Counted from the first letter of the stretch, positions 38,606-50,214 are shown. The stretch: 64,000 nt of DNA from Gracilariopsis chorda (GCA_003194525.1 NBIV01000002.1:620001-684000); one strand, 5' to 3'. A program made the numbers and translations. The notes: generated from the sequence alone by a model not told the origin.

Positions 38606-39212
38606 CATCTTGCCCAAGGGTGAATCGCGTACTCGCCAAGGATTCAGACTGCCAGTAGCGCCGACGGACGAGAAGAGAGATATGATAGCCGAAACACTTC
38701 CGCAATGCGCCCGAAGGTTGGTCTGGGAGTGGGTCTAGCGCAGAACATCTAATTGTGATGGAAACCTGACCAACGACTTCAGGGCTTGACGACCGGATCC
38801 CGTCCGGTAGAACAATCAACTTGTACTCATCCTGTAAAGAGCTGAAAAGCTTACAGAGTTTCTTCCTCGGTGGTCGTGTTCAAAACGAAATGAGCGCGGT
38901 GCTCAGAGCACCACAAATGTGACCAACATTCCCTCTCCGTGGGCATGTCCTTCCGCGTATCGAGGCAGTCCGTAATATCCCTCCATCCTTCCCCGACAAA
39001 CAGGGACCCCGGCGTGTCATCACAGCCCGGATGGTGGCGTTCTGAATGTAGAGAAGCGATGTCAGAGCGAAAGCATACAAACGCCATCAGGACCACATGT
39101 TTCATCAGTAGCCGCGCAGCAAGCTTGAGTAGTAATGAAAAATGACTTTTAGTACAGCTTCGGACAAAAAGAAACCAGATGCGAACTACTCGCTCATGTC
39201 GCCTCTACATAA
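38606..39212. other. Intergenic region between CHLP 3' end and OST4
   Basis: It must contain the OST4 promoter and leader. A minus-strand open frame at 38851-39105 begins with a hydrophobic MKHVVLMAFVCF and has five cysteines, but it has no homology or supporting structure. Confidence 0.3.
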
Positions 39213-40604
39213 TTAGCGAAGGGTGCCCATAGGCTTCTTGATATCAGCGATCTCTCTAAGGTTCTCGCGAAGCAGCGAGGAAGCAGTCCTGAACAGCAGC
39301 TTGATATCGTCTACCGGTGACACAGTGGTGACCTTCTTGTACAGGTACGAATCAAAGGTAACGCGTTGCACATAGTCGTCGCCGCACATTTCCACGAAGG
39401 CCTCTCTCGCCGGATCACTTCTGTAGAACAACGACTGCAGAATATCCAAAACCTTGTAAGTAGCCCAGTACTTCTGGTCCCAAACCTTGAGGTACATCTT
39501 CTTAAGATCGTCTTCCGTAGGAACAACCTCTCCGTTCTTGCTGGCCTCGACAATCGCTTCAGCACACATTCTCCCACTCTTGGCAGCAAAATAGATACCT
39601 TCTCCAGAGCATTTTGTTACATATCCAGCGGCGTCACCAACAAGAGCGACTCGCCCTTCCACACGGCGAGGTCGTGGGTGCTCAGGAATAGGATGTGCCT
39701 CAATTCTGATAATCTTTCCACCTTCCAGGCGGACGGCAGCACGATCGCGGATAGCCTTCTGGTATTTCTTGATGGCTGGTCTGTTGATAACGGTACCAGT
39801 TCCAACCCCGACGTGATCATACTTGGGGAACACCCATGCATAAAAGTCCGGAGAGACATCATCTCCAACATACATCTCAGCCAAATCCTCATAATACTTC
39901 ATCTTCTCATCCGGGATCTTGATACGCTCTTGGAAAGCAATAGCGTAGTTGTAATCGCCAGCATCAATGTCCTTGGCGACTCTGGAATTAGCTCCATCAG
40001 CACCAATGACAAGATCAAACTGCTGAGTCTTAGAGGGGGATTTACCGCCGACAGCGTCAGCGTAGTCTGTATAGCGGAGAGTGTACTTGCCATCCGGAGT
40101 CGTCGGCTTTTCCAGCTTAGTCACAAGTGCATTGACAGATGTAGCGCCAAGATCAACGGCACGGTCGCGTAAAAAGGCATCAAGAACCTCTCTGCGCGTC
40201 ATACCGATGTATTCGTTCGGCTTGAGAGTCTTTCCAACGTCGACTTCAACGTTGGACGGGGAGATCATTTTCATCTTGCGGACCTTTCTGTCAATGATCT
40301 CTGGGGGCAGATCGAACTCATCAACCATGCATAGAGGAATGGCACCTCCACATGGCTTGCAGTTGTCCATCTTCCTTTCGAAAAGAACGGTCTCGATACC
40401 GGCTTTGGCTAGAGTCTCCGCGGCGCAAGCGCCTGCTGGTCCGCCGCCCACCACGGCAACACGGAGATTCATCAAAACTGAGGCTGGGAAGGAAGTGGTG
40501 GGGGTGGACAGCGCCGTCCCGACAAACGAGCGTCGCGAGCATAGTGGAGAAGGGGAAAAGGAAGATACTCGCAGGGTGGTGGGGGTAGGAGTGACAAAAG
40601 CCAT
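39213..40604 (-). CDS. CHLP: Geranylgeranyl diphosphate/chlorophyll reductase, plastid precursor
   Basis: Intronless 463-aa precursor. The enzyme uses NADPH and FAD to reduce the geranylgeranyl chain to phytyl for chlorophyll (and tocopherol) synthesis at plastid membranes. Residues 1-45 form a Ser/Thr/Pro-rich transit peptide beginning MAF. The FAD-binding motif VAVVGGGPAGACAAETLAKA follows directly, then ERKMDNCKPCGGAIPLCMV, characteristic of CHLP. The second flavin motif VIGADGANSRVAKDID, WVFPKYDHVGVGTGTV and RVALVGDAAGYVTKCSGEGI are intact. The C-terminal half (KVWDQKYWATYKVLDILQSLFY) also follows the family. Full length, no broken motifs. It is the clearest marker that the host is photosynthetic. 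Confidence 0.96.
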   Translation of the reverse strand: MAFVTPTPTTLRVSSFSPSPLCSRRSFVGTALSTPTTSFPASVLMNLRVAVVGGGPAGACAAETLAKAGIETVLFERKMDNCKPCGGAIPLCMVDEFDLPPEIIDRKVRKMKMISPSNVEVDVGKTLKPNEYIGMTRREVLDAFLRDRAVDLGATSVNALVTKLEKPTTPDGKYTLRYTDYADAVGGKSPSKTQQFDLVIGADGANSRVAKDIDAGDYNYAIAFQERIKIPDEKMKYYEDLAEMYVGDDVSPDFYAWVFPKYDHVGVGTGTVINRPAIKKYQKAIRDRAAVRLEGGKIIRIEAHPIPEHPRPRRVEGRVALVGDAAGYVTKCSGEGIYFAAKSGRMCAEAIVEASKNGEVVPTEDDLKKMYLKVWDQKYWATYKVLDILQSLFYRSDPAREAFVEMCGDDYVQRVTFDSYLYKKVTTVSPVDDIKLLFRTASSLLRENLREIADIKKPMGTLR

Positions 40605-41837
40605 GATGGAGGCAGGACAAACAGGGATGGTAGGAAAGACCGTATTGAAGAGTATGCGACTGCGCGAGGGCAGAGTAGTACCAGGAGGTAACCACGATTT
40701 AAAAAGCCGAAGAACTGAAGACTGAGATCGGCGGCGAAGCTTATTGCGCCGTCAGGGGAAGGGCGGAAAGAGCAAAAGCGGTAATCAGATCTGGGCACAG
40801 GACGTCCAGGTGCACGCGGTGGATGGCTGTGAGATATTGTGCGTGGGGAACTAATCTGTCTGGTACACGCAGGACGCTCTCCGCCGCCATAAGCGGCGGG
40901 GCAATATCTGTGTGAAGAGGTGGTGGCCATCTGCCGCGAGCTCACGGCGACGGGCCGTCACAGCCACCCATTTCTGCGCGCCACTTCGATCTCCAAGCAT
41001 CGCGCGTTTCACGGAAGATCTGCTCTGCAGCATGTCTCCTCATGAGCTCGGCCAATTGCAGCCGCGCTGTCTGGGAAGGAGCTCTCGGAGAGCTGTTGGT
41101 TTGGCGAACTGATTAACAATATCCCTTGGTCAACACTTTGTCACCGGCGTATTTTTGAAAATACCGCCACACTTGAGCTTGCTCGGGGTCTCCGAGTCGG
41201 AGATGATGTTGCTATGTAGAGCTCCGACCGTTGTTCGTCCACTACCATACTTGCGGTGACTTACGGTCAAGGACTTCCGAGCGCCTCGCGGCCCATGCAC
41301 GTACCCCTTGTGCCCAACTCTCATCGTCCTTCCGCAGCCTTACGCCGCCGAATAGAAGTAAAGTTCATCATGGATATGGCTACAAGCTCACCGTGCTGAA
41401 ACTAGCGCCATAACGATGTCTTACTCACACCCCTGCATCAACGCTTCTATTCTCATTCACATCACCATCCTCAAGTAACCCCACCTTCGGCGCAGCTTGG
41501 CGCTCCAGCGTCAGGACGAAGGAAACAAGAAGGGCAATTCGACAACTGACCAACAACGCTACGCGCAGAAGCGAGCGCTACTGTTCAAGTCGCGAACAGG
41601 AATACTCTTGGCCTCCTGCTAATTTAGTTATTGCGCGTCTGAAGCGCTTCTTGCTCAGCCCAGCTTGAGCGCAGTCAAAAATGCACCACTCTGCCGTTGC
41701 TTTCTGGCAATATTAGTAATATACAACACACGGCGGTGGTGCTGACCCCATAATCTATGCCATTCCCCGTTCTACTCTACACCTACTCTACTCCACCAAC
41801 TACTCCAATGCTGCAACCGCCTTCTCATCCAGCCGCC
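40605..41837. other. Intergenic region between CHLP and cyclin genes
   Basis: It holds the CHLP promoter (just above 40604) and the 3' flank of the cyclin. No gene, RNA or tail-bearing repeat recognised. Confidence 0.35.
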
Positions 41838-43274
41838 TCACACATGGCCCGCTGACACCGACCATATACCGGGCATCAGCCCCAGTCCTCCGGCCACCAC
41901 GGGCCCTATACCGCCCCGATCCTCCGTTTCATACCGCCGTCCATCTTCTCCAGACATCATCTCGGCCGGTGGCTTATAATACCACATGCCGACGCCAGGC
42001 GGAACCGACTCGCCATCACTTTGTGGCCCATACATGGCCGCCACATGGGGAGCATTGACCAAGAAACTTCCAAAGCCCTCACCAGCATGCACCCGAGCAG
42101 TCGGCTGCGCATCATCGCGCGCAATGACAGTGGGCACTTTCCATCGCTCCTGTGAGGCTTGCCACTGGTATTCCAAAGGCGGCAGTGTAACATCATCTAC
42201 CAGTTCCATTTCAGAGAGCAGGTGGAGGATGGCGTAGCGCACAATGCCGTTGTGGTTGTACCGGCATTGCAGCGCACCAGCATAGGGCTGCGGCGGCAAG
42301 TCCGGAAAGTCATGATGCAGCTGCATGGCTGCTAATTCGGCGAGAATGGAGCGTGTCTCCTTCGTCTCGACGATTGCACCGTGCAGGAAGCTCATGGCAA
42401 TGTCCTCCGGGCCTAACACGTCTGGCGACATCAAGTACGAGTCGGTATAATGACGTGAGTAGGCGTTCTTTGGGTAGACGCGCCACGGCTTCATCCTGGA
42501 GTAGGCGTATGCGAGATCGGATATCCCGCGATGACGCAGTGTATGCAGCACGGGAATTCCATTCTCAGAGTGGATTGCACTCGCCATGAGCGTGATCTGA
42601 GTATCACGGAAATCATCGGCCTTGACGAAGAGATGATAGTTGATGCAACGCAAAAAGTAAACCTCTAGTTGATTGAGCTCCTCAATGGGGATGCCCAAGG
42701 CCGGGGAGAAGAAGTGCGATGTGAGGTAGTCGTCCTCGTGGAACTTGAAAGCCAGCATGAATGCGACCGCAAACATCTTGTGGATATTGGCAGAGCGAAG
42801 AAAGAGATGCGGCTCGGCGACGACAAGACGATCCAGGTATATACAGGCGGTGAGCAGAACGGAGTTGGACGCGGCCGTGAGCTCGACGAGGCGTTCGATG
42901 TAGTCGTGAAGGGGGGGTAAGGGATTGACGACGTGGAAGGGGGTAAGCGGCGTGTTGAGAGCGGCGTGGTACAGACGGGCGTAATAGTGCGGTGTGACCG
43001 TGGATAGAGGGGGGAGAGGGGCGGCTCGCACAAGTTCGATCAAGTTGAGCGATTGGTGGGAGTGAGCCGCGAGACGGGCGAAGGTGTCACCAGCGTCGAT
43101 GAGAGAGGCCAGGACGGTCCTGATGACGAGCATGAGAGTGGTGGCGCAGGTGACCAGAGGGTAATGCACCTTAGGTACTGTGGTCACGGCGCACACGGGA
43201 CTGTCGGCAGAGTGCTCCCCGGAGGTGACCGGGGTGGTGAAGGCAAGGGGAAGATCCTTGCTGGTGAACATCAT
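41838..43274 (-). CDS. PHO80-like (P/U-type) cyclin
   Basis: 478 aa from the MMFTSKD start. A cyclin box of the PHO80/cyclin-P type lies at about 105-230: PLPPLHDYIERLVELTAASN, LLTACIYLDRLV, LFLRSANIHKMFAVAFMLAFKFHEDD and ELNQLEVYFLRCINYHLFV. Such cyclins bind CDKs (PHO85/CDK5-like) in phosphate or cell-cycle control. Family members are usually 200-300 aa, so the roughly 250-residue C-terminal extension (Pro-rich, acidic) is unusual and unrecognised. The frame is open upstream to 43598, but that part is low-complexity Pro/Ser/Leu. The upstream region shares TCACACGTGTCA with the kinesin promoter. Confidence 0.88.
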   Translation of the reverse strand: MMFTSKDLPLAFTTPVTSGEHSADSPVCAVTTVPKVHYPLVTCATTLMLVIRTVLASLIDAGDTFARLAAHSHQSLNLIELVRAAPLPPLSTVTPHYYARLYHAALNTPLTPFHVVNPLPPLHDYIERLVELTAASNSVLLTACIYLDRLVVAEPHLFLRSANIHKMFAVAFMLAFKFHEDDYLTSHFFSPALGIPIEELNQLEVYFLRCINYHLFVKADDFRDTQITLMASAIHSENGIPVLHTLRHRGISDLAYAYSRMKPWRVYPKNAYSRHYTDSYLMSPDVLGPEDIAMSFLHGAIVETKETRSILAELAAMQLHHDFPDLPPQPYAGALQCRYNHNGIVRYAILHLLSEMELVDDVTLPPLEYQWQASQERWKVPTVIARDDAQPTARVHAGEGFGSFLVNAPHVAAMYGPQSDGESVPPGVGMWYYKPPAEMMSGEDGRRYETEDRGGIGPVVAGGLGLMPGIWSVSAGHV

Positions 43275-44730
43275 TGTGGGGTGAGTTGTTGGGTGGGGGG
43301 GAAGTGTGCGTTGGTGAGTAGACGAAGCGGAGGGATTGGGAGCGGAGAGCTGCGAAGCGAAGTGGAGGCGTATTGTGAGCGGAAGCGAGGAGATGGAATC
43401 GCAAGACGTTGAAGTGCGGGCAGAAGCGTGAAGAAGAAGCGAGAAAGGGGAGAAGCCAAGGTATGCGGTAAGGTGAGGAGGTGGGGGAGGTGAGAGGGGA
43501 GCTGGAGGGAAGCTCGGCGAGGCTGGCGGCTGAAGTAGCGATGCGAGAGTCGCTGACAACCGGAGAGTATCCGCAAAGCGAGCGACGGGCGACGTCACGA
43601 ACGACGCGCCAAATGTAGAGCGACGGGCGGCATGGGCGCGGGGACGGCGCGGTGAGGACGCTTTGGGACGGCGAGCACGACGGCGACGGAGCTACTGGCG
43701 GCTGTGCGCCGCGTTGCGGACGTACTCGGCTGCGATTCGGGACGCAGCGCGAGCTGCGTCCGGCTGCTTTTTGTACGCTCGCTGCGCGCGTTGCCGCCGA
43801 CGTCCGGCTCGATGCGTGTCGCTGGAACACGTGTAGAATTGCGCTACCGTTATTGGTGCGGATGGGATCGTGTGACGGTTCCGTTTTGCGGTGCAGCTGT
43901 GCACGCGGCGCACTTGCGCTGTGCGTTGTGGGGCTGCTGCCGCTTCGCGATGTGAGAACCTGCATTGCGCGCCGTGGCCAGTTTGCACTTGTCCTTCGTC
44001 TGCATTGGCTCCTGCTTCACATTTTGTCAGCCACCGATTCGGACTGCGCTTTATTCGTCCATTTCACACGTGTCAACGCTTGCACTGACGATTAACTTTC
44101 CAGTTGGAGCATCTCCATGAGCAAAAAAAACAGCGAACGCACGTAGAAGACTCCACTTGTATTGATTTCATTCGCTGTCTTGCTGTGCCAATTTGGTTTG
44201 GTAGAGCTACACTAATCCGAGGCAACTCCACAAGTTTTGATCGAAAAACACGAGCCAAATTGCACTTCTGTGCAAACCAAAATCACACGTGTAGAGAACC
44301 TGTTTATTCAGTAAAATGAGCAGCGTTTTGTCAACCAACCATACTCGTGCACCCCCACCCGTGGAGAACCTCTTTGTCGCGTGCTGGCTGGCAATGCCCA
44401 TATTTCGAGATTGTCAAACATCACACTACAGTAGAATAGGAGTATTTCAGCCACCCAATGACGACGACGAAGTACAATCACGAGGCAGTGCCTCCCACTC
44501 ACAAGTTACGTCCGAACGCTAGCTGCGCCAAACCAATTCATCACCCCCACTTCCTACCTCTCTCTGTGCCTTACTACGGATCCTATCACAGCCCATCAAG
44601 AGAGACGGCTAATCCAAGAATCGATCCAAGACACACACATAAACAAATTTAAATCAAGGCAATCATTACTCACAAGGACACTCACTATCCTACAAAAACT
44701 AATCAATATCCTACTTTCCACAACTCAAAC
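43275..44730. promoter_or_regulatory. Cyclin upstream region, then unassigned sequence
   Basis: The first 800 bp upstream of the cyclin are GC-rich. TCACACGTGTCA lies at 44064-44075 (identical to 16373-16384), TCACACGTGT at 44283-44292 and ACACGTGTAGAA at about 43827. An AAAACGGAACCGTC cluster (minus strand, about 43875-43888) carries two MYB-like cores. Beyond about 44.3 kb composition shifts to A+C-rich, leading into the pseudogene. Confidence 0.4.
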
Positions 44731-45799
44731 ATGAGTTCCGACAAAGCCACCAAAAATGCCTGACTCCAATATCGCGAACTATTCAATTTGCTAACTTGCG
44801 TTCAAAAATATGCTGCTTCCGTGATCGACACACTATTTTACCTTCGAGAAAATTTTTCAGCTCCAACCAGCTTTATAGATCCCTGGATCGCTTTGGCTCA
44901 AACAAAATCGCGTATCGGTCACCATTCTTGGCAATGCACTCATGAAATTTTTTGGGCTACTACTTTAATAGCACATATAATCAAAGTCCCACGACCTCAT
45001 TAAACGCATCATTCAGACTATCAATCAATCCACTAAGCACCATCGCCAGTTTTTAAGAACTGAGGCGGAAACTTCTCAGTACAGAACAGTCGCTACCCTT
45101 AATAATTTGCTGAGAGAACTCATGAATGATCGCCAGCGCATGGTCGTCTTCAAGTATCTTTGAAGCGAAGAGGAGAAACCCACGGTAGATTTCATACTGG
45201 CAGGTCTCAAAATTGCGTCCAAATTGACCCCTGTTCTTCAATCCATCATAGCGAGCAAATTAAAAACAGTCAAACGCTTACACGAGTCTATAAATCTCTA
45301 GCCAGTCTCTACTATCCTCTCCATTTAGAACCCTAGCCAACCTCTACAATACGAAGCATCCGAGAACTACGGCGTCTCCTGCAGCCCCTACGAACCTCGA
45401 GAGCAATTTTCCGCCCACTATTTCTCGGGCACCGAATTCTCAATCACCAAATATTCTCTTATACCAAGTCGTTGGGACCCGATTGCAACCACACAGATCA
45501 ACACCGCAGGTAACCCAACCATCACACATTTTAGAACACAAATCCCAGGCAAACTTCAAGAATGTAGAAACTCAGCACTACCACTTGCCCCCCTACGCGT
45601 ATTAACCATTACCATAACAAGAACATTACACATCACAACTGCCAGCTCTGCCTCTACCGGCAATTCGATATACTTCACCTTAACAGCAGACAAGGAATCT
45701 AATGGTGCATCCATTTTTAACAGTGGGGCACACCATACCCATGTACTTCAGCCCAAGCCCACAAGACGTCCCACTATGAGATTTTGTACGAAGGCTTAA
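44731..45799 (+). pseudogene. Decayed A+C-rich coding relic, unknown origin
   Basis: The plus strand keeps long codon-like reading from ATG 44731 to TAA 45799, broken by a TGA at 44761, a frame shift near 44995, a TGA near 45161 and two TAGs near 45300-45330. The segments read as ordinary globular protein (for example QYRELFNLLTCVQKYAA; SITKYSLIPSRWDPIATT). The strand is strongly rich in A and C and poor in G, unlike host genes here. I do not recognise the family. It might derive from a virus, plasmid or retroelement. The evidence is only coding-like continuity and composition. Confidence 0.45.
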
Positions 45800-45959
45800 A
45801 CACAAAAAGAAAGCCTAAACGGACGATCCGGTCAGGTGGTTGGCAGTGGGGCGAGCGGGATGTTTAGTCCGTTTCGGAGAGCACATGATGCATATAGGCA
45901 AGCGCCAGCACCGGACGGTAGTAGGGAGACTGTGCGTTGGATTCCGTTAGGCGCGTTTG

Positions 45960-48100
45960 AGTATGCATGTTAAGGATGCACGGCTTGTAAGACTGTAATG
46001 TCCGAACGGCATAGAATCAGTAAATTCCAACGCCCTCATTGAAGTAACTTTGGCACCTGGTGGATTTCCCCAATGTATTGTTAATGTGTTCGCTGCATTA
46101 AGTATTACCACTAATATTGTATCGGACTGGTGTAACAGGGAAGAATCAATCGGCAGTTGGCCACAGAAGTGGGTATGAAACACTGACGTGGAGTAGTTTT
46201 AGTTAGTTTTGTTCATTATTTTACACCCATCTCTGGGATGGTTAGTACTTATTGCGCCGGCAAATTGCCTTCGCACCAGTCAACCTTCGCCAACAAATGA
46301 CCCCATCCTAGGGATGTGGCTCTACCCCTCCCCGTCTTCTCGTGCTCTCTATCTCTCTTTGGAGTAAATTACCCCAGCCCACGGAAAGTCTATCCCCCTT
46401 ATCTATCTAAACGAAGGCAATGTTGGGACTGCAATGCCATCTGCTTTCGTGTCCGCCGTTGTATAAGGGTTATTTGCCTGCACTGCCATTTACCTCTGTC
46501 ACTACACTTCTAACTCAGTTTCCAATTTTCATCCTCCCTTTACAGAGTGGCTTTCCCGCCACACGCGGCACCTGTATGCTCATGCTACTTGGGTGGAAGC
46601 CTTACCTCTCTCGAGGACACTCACCTACACACAGCGCTTCCGCAGATACCCGATTCTTGCCTCAACCTCCCTGCGCAATTTGTGACAGGAAGCTGTATCG
46701 CAGTGGGCCTTGCCCTTATATAGAGACCAGAGGCCTAGCCGTTACAGTGCAGGCGCACTGTTAATTTCGAGGGAGGTGCTCTGAATCGTTTTAGTTTTTG
46801 GTGTCACTGCCGCCATGCACTTGCCGCCCATCGGGCATGGTCCGTCCAACTGTGGCTCTGGCCCTTGGCCAACTGCAGCCCACGAGGGCTTGTACACTTG
46901 AACAATTATGTACTTCATTTATTAGAGTACACTAACTTTAGGAGAGCTGTTGTGGCGGCCGGCCATATGAGTGGGCCGAGTTTATGCTCCAGCCTCTAAG
47001 TAAAGTCCGCCGGACTCTTGATGGCTTCAGAACTCTACTTGCAGTACTGCAACGCAAGTCCTCCCGAACGTACTCCCGTTTCGACGCCGACAATACAGGC
47101 TGTAACGTGCGCTACTATAGTCAAGGTCTACCTCTTGTCCCACACTCGCCGGGTATTGCCCGTTCAGTCCTTGTCGCTACTGGGCTTTGGCCGCTGGTAC
47201 TGCTGGTTGTGCTGTCACTTAGAGCTTTCGGATACTGGAAACTCTACCGTCTGAGTAGACAGCCGAACTATTGTGTCGACCCTGACACTAAGGTGGAGAC
47301 GCAAACGTTGGTTAGTGAGGATCGCTCATTTTGAGTTCCAGACGGCGCAGCCGTAGCAGACGTACACGTCTGGGCTCAGGCGCAATCTCAGAGATTCCTT
47401 GCTCTCCTCTTGCCATCCGTTTGGTGTTCGGTCAATGCGTTGTACACAATGCAAGCGTGGGCCCTCATCCAGGTGCTGGTCCAATCTTGGGGCTGTGCCC
47501 ACGTTCTCCGTCACCACGCGACTTTCCTGGTGGACAGATAGGTTTTGTGTCGATTCCGTCACGTTGCCTGTACGTCTATTAGACGCTTGTTTCGTTGGGA
47601 GTTGTGGGCATCACCCAGTGGACGTACTTCGGTTGGAAGCATAGAAATGTGCTTGGGACGCGAACTATTCTGGGCCTGCTAGACTCCTCCTGCCAGACTC
47701 TGCCTGCTGTTAGCTCTACTGATAGTGGCTGGTCTCCCCGAATAGCGCATTGCGCTACACTGGCCTCAGCCTTACAGCCCTCCATATTCGTGCCATCTCT
47801 GGTAGGGCTCTACTCAACTGCGTTCACCTCTAACGAGGAAAGATCCCGAATGCTCTTCGGTGCTCTTCTACTCACGGGCATTGCACCACAAAGTGGTCTC
47901 CCGACCTACAATCAGTTTGGTGTTTTATTCCGTCTTAGAAGTTTTGTTCGTTTTCCAGAAGTTCCGTTATTTTCCCATCGTAATGGTTCGTCCTCATGTG
48001 AAGGACGCCCTCCTCTGCGGGGCCTGCTATCACGCGTGGCTGCTTCCGTAACTGTGGAAATAGTTCTGAAGTTGTTTTCGTTTCTCAGATTCCGACTCGT
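45960..48100 (+). repeat. Long diverged repeat, copy A (LTR-like), inverted relative to copy B
   Basis: It matches the reverse complement of 53300-54345 in long collinear blocks: around 46140-46250 (GGCAGTTGGCCACAGAAGTG; ATCTCTGGGATGGTTAGTA), 46450-46560, 46640-46690 (ACCCGATTCTTGCCTCAACC) and 47805-47890 (TTCACCTCTAACGAGGAAA; CGGGCATTGCAC). Relative to copy B it contains about 1.05 kb extra (about 46735-47775). It carries no domain-bearing ORF, and a gag relic lies downstream on the same strand, so an LTR or LTR fragment is plausible. Confidence 0.6.
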
Positions 48101-48907
48101 GCTAATCTCAGCCGTGCTGGGGGTGCCTCGTCTAGGACTTCAAATCCACCCCGGGAACCCCAGAACTTCACGTCTGTTCCGTTAACGAACGCTTTGAATG
48201 GCGCTCATTCGGCCCCTGCCATTGCCACTGTCGCCTAACCCCAGCCCTGTCCAACGGTCTACAAGACCTACCATGGGTCTTCCGCGTAATCCCATGTTCG
48301 CACTCTGTGGACCGCTCATGCCATCCTATTAGGGAAGTTGCAAACCCTCCAGGAGGTGGTAATGGACACCCCTGCAAAGTGTAGTAGAATACTACGTCCC
48401 TTGGTAAACTGGAGTGGTAGTCTACTGAAGGGTAGTAGTGGCAGAGAGCCAGCCAATGGGGTGAAAGTCCATTGGGTATACTAGTGACGCGAGCGCCAAC
48501 TGACAGCGATGCACAATGGGCGGGCGCCATCTCAAGTCCCTACAGTTCGGGAGAATGATGGCCATGGCTTGGCCTTTAACGTCTACTGGCCGCATACGGC
48601 GGCAAGAAGACTGCGATGGTGCTTGCCTTTACCATTCGGATACCTGCTGCACTCGATCCAACCTATATGGATGACGAGGGGCGGTGAGCTCTAGAAATTA
48701 TCCTAAGGAATTAAATAGAAAAACTACATAAGAATACCTAAGGCCACAGTACCTTGGCATTCGGAATGTCCCCTGCTATCTCCTCCATCGGTGCCCGGCT
48801 TGGCAACGTGAACCATTTTGGCTAGCAATGTTGGCACTTCTGTCAGCTCAGACCCATGTATCCTTCACATTACCTCACCTGCCCAATTTTCATTCTCCTA
48901 CACATAG
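48101..48907. other. Leader/LTR-like sequence before gag relic
   Basis: No coding signal. This should contain the end of any 5' LTR and a primer binding site. ATCGGTGCCCGGCTTGGCAACG near 48788-48809 is a possible but unproven site. Confidence 0.3.
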
Positions 48908-50075
48908 GTGGTCGCAGAGGATCTCTGTATCTTTCCGTCTGATGTTAACTCCATGGTAGAGAATTTGGGGCAGCCTGCCACCTTCATAGAAGGGGTTGAC
49001 TATCGATTCGATCAAGTTCGTGTTCGTCTGGAGACGTTAGAGCAGTTTATCTTGATGGATAAATCGTCCCTGGATGATCCGGCAACAGCTGTTTCACACC
49101 ACTACCAGCATGCTGGAAGGACGGTGGGCCGCTATAGGCGGAGGCGCAAACGAGATCACTCGGATTCTGAATTCAAGACATCGTCGGACTCATCCCGAAG
49201 TTGGTCGTATGGTTCTAGTTCCTCGGAATCCGATTTGGAAGACGAGAGAAGAGGGCGCTATTCCTACTGGAAGCATTCATTTGCTGCTGAAGCTGTGATT
49301 TCGACACTCCAAAGGGGAGAACACACACTGGTCTCACGGACTTAAAACCGACAAACCCGTTGTATCGGCAGTAAAGTCCTGTGGGTACTACCGGCTCGAA
49401 GATTCCTCTTTAGAACGCACACCCCATGGCACGGGGAAGGTGAAAGAATGCATAAAACGTATGCAAATCTACTTTCTTAACCAATATTTCACCAGAGAAT
49501 ACCCAGTTGTGGTGTTGGACTTTCTTTCCTGCTTCGTAGCGGAAGCCGATATTCTTCGCATGAATGAAGGACAAGCCTATTTGGCATTACCGTATTTCTT
49601 TCGGGTAGTGGTGGAGGACCAGTACACTTCTGTGAGAGGATCATTTTGTGAGTCCGAGGGAGGAGTACCCTGCTGGCCTAAGGCTGTGCAATATTTTTTG
49701 CACACCTATGCCAAGAATAATGCCATTCAGGGGTCAATCCTCACGTTAAAAGATACTCGTCAGCGCTTGGGCGAGACGGCAACCAATTACTCGGTGCGGT
49801 TTAACAAGGCCTTCCACCGTTGTGGGAATGTATAACCTGCAGGGGAGCGTTGTACCATGATCATCGATGGCATTGATCCTCCCATTCAGAGTCTTGTCAC
49901 CCAATACCATGAAGAAAAGGGGAGAATTACCTACCTCAAGCTTTTTCAACACGCTCGAGTGAACGGAGACCCACTTCGTGCAAGAGCTCAAAATGATCGG
50001 TCTGAACCCGCCAAGGCGTTGTTGATGGATAATGACTCCTCATCGTCGTCGCTTTTAGCCAATGGAGCCCCCTAA
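48908..50075 (+). pseudogene. LTR-retrotransposon gag relic
   Basis: Three plus-strand pieces. Segment 48908-49345 has a polar N-terminus, an Arg-rich patch (RYRRRRKRDHSDSE) and a Ser/acid run. Segment 49440-49835, in a different frame, carries the retrotransposon-gag-like part (AVQYFLHTYAKNNAIQGS; LGETATNYSVRFNKAFHRCG). After an in-frame TAA at 49833-49835 the same frame continues (MIIDGIDPPIQSLVTQYHEE) to 50075. At least one frameshift and one stop make it non-functional. The pattern fits Gypsy-type gag. No protease or reverse transcriptase was recognised downstream. Confidence 0.55.
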
Positions 50076-50214
50076 GATGGATACAACACCGTTCACTCAG
50101 CACAGGGAAATGGTGTGTCTATACCAACCACCGCTTTTTGCCGATGGACCCCCCCAAGAGGGATACGACACCCTTCACGTAGCACAGGGAGATGTTGTGT
50201 CTATACTAACCACA
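50051..50214 (+). repeat. Tandem duplication of an 82-bp unit
   Basis: Units 50051-50132 and 50133-50214 align throughout (GCTTTTAGCCAATGGA... / GCTTTTTGCCGATGGA...; GTGTCTATACCAACCAC / GTGTCTATACTAACCAC). They lie at the end of the gag relic. Confidence 0.85.

Noticed and set aside
38851..39105. Small secreted Cys-containing protein upstream of OST4
   Set aside because: The hydrophobic start is too short and interrupted by Arg, with no homology. It probably lies in the OST4 leader/promoter.
43275..43598. Upstream extension of the cyclin
   Set aside because: Low-complexity Pro/Ser/Leu sequence without family similarity. MMFTSKD is a simpler start.
48400..48560. Structured RNA or group II intron-like stretch
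   Set aside because: It resembles intron sequence only in a few short words. No domain V, no reverse transcriptase, and it lies inside an LTR-like repeat.
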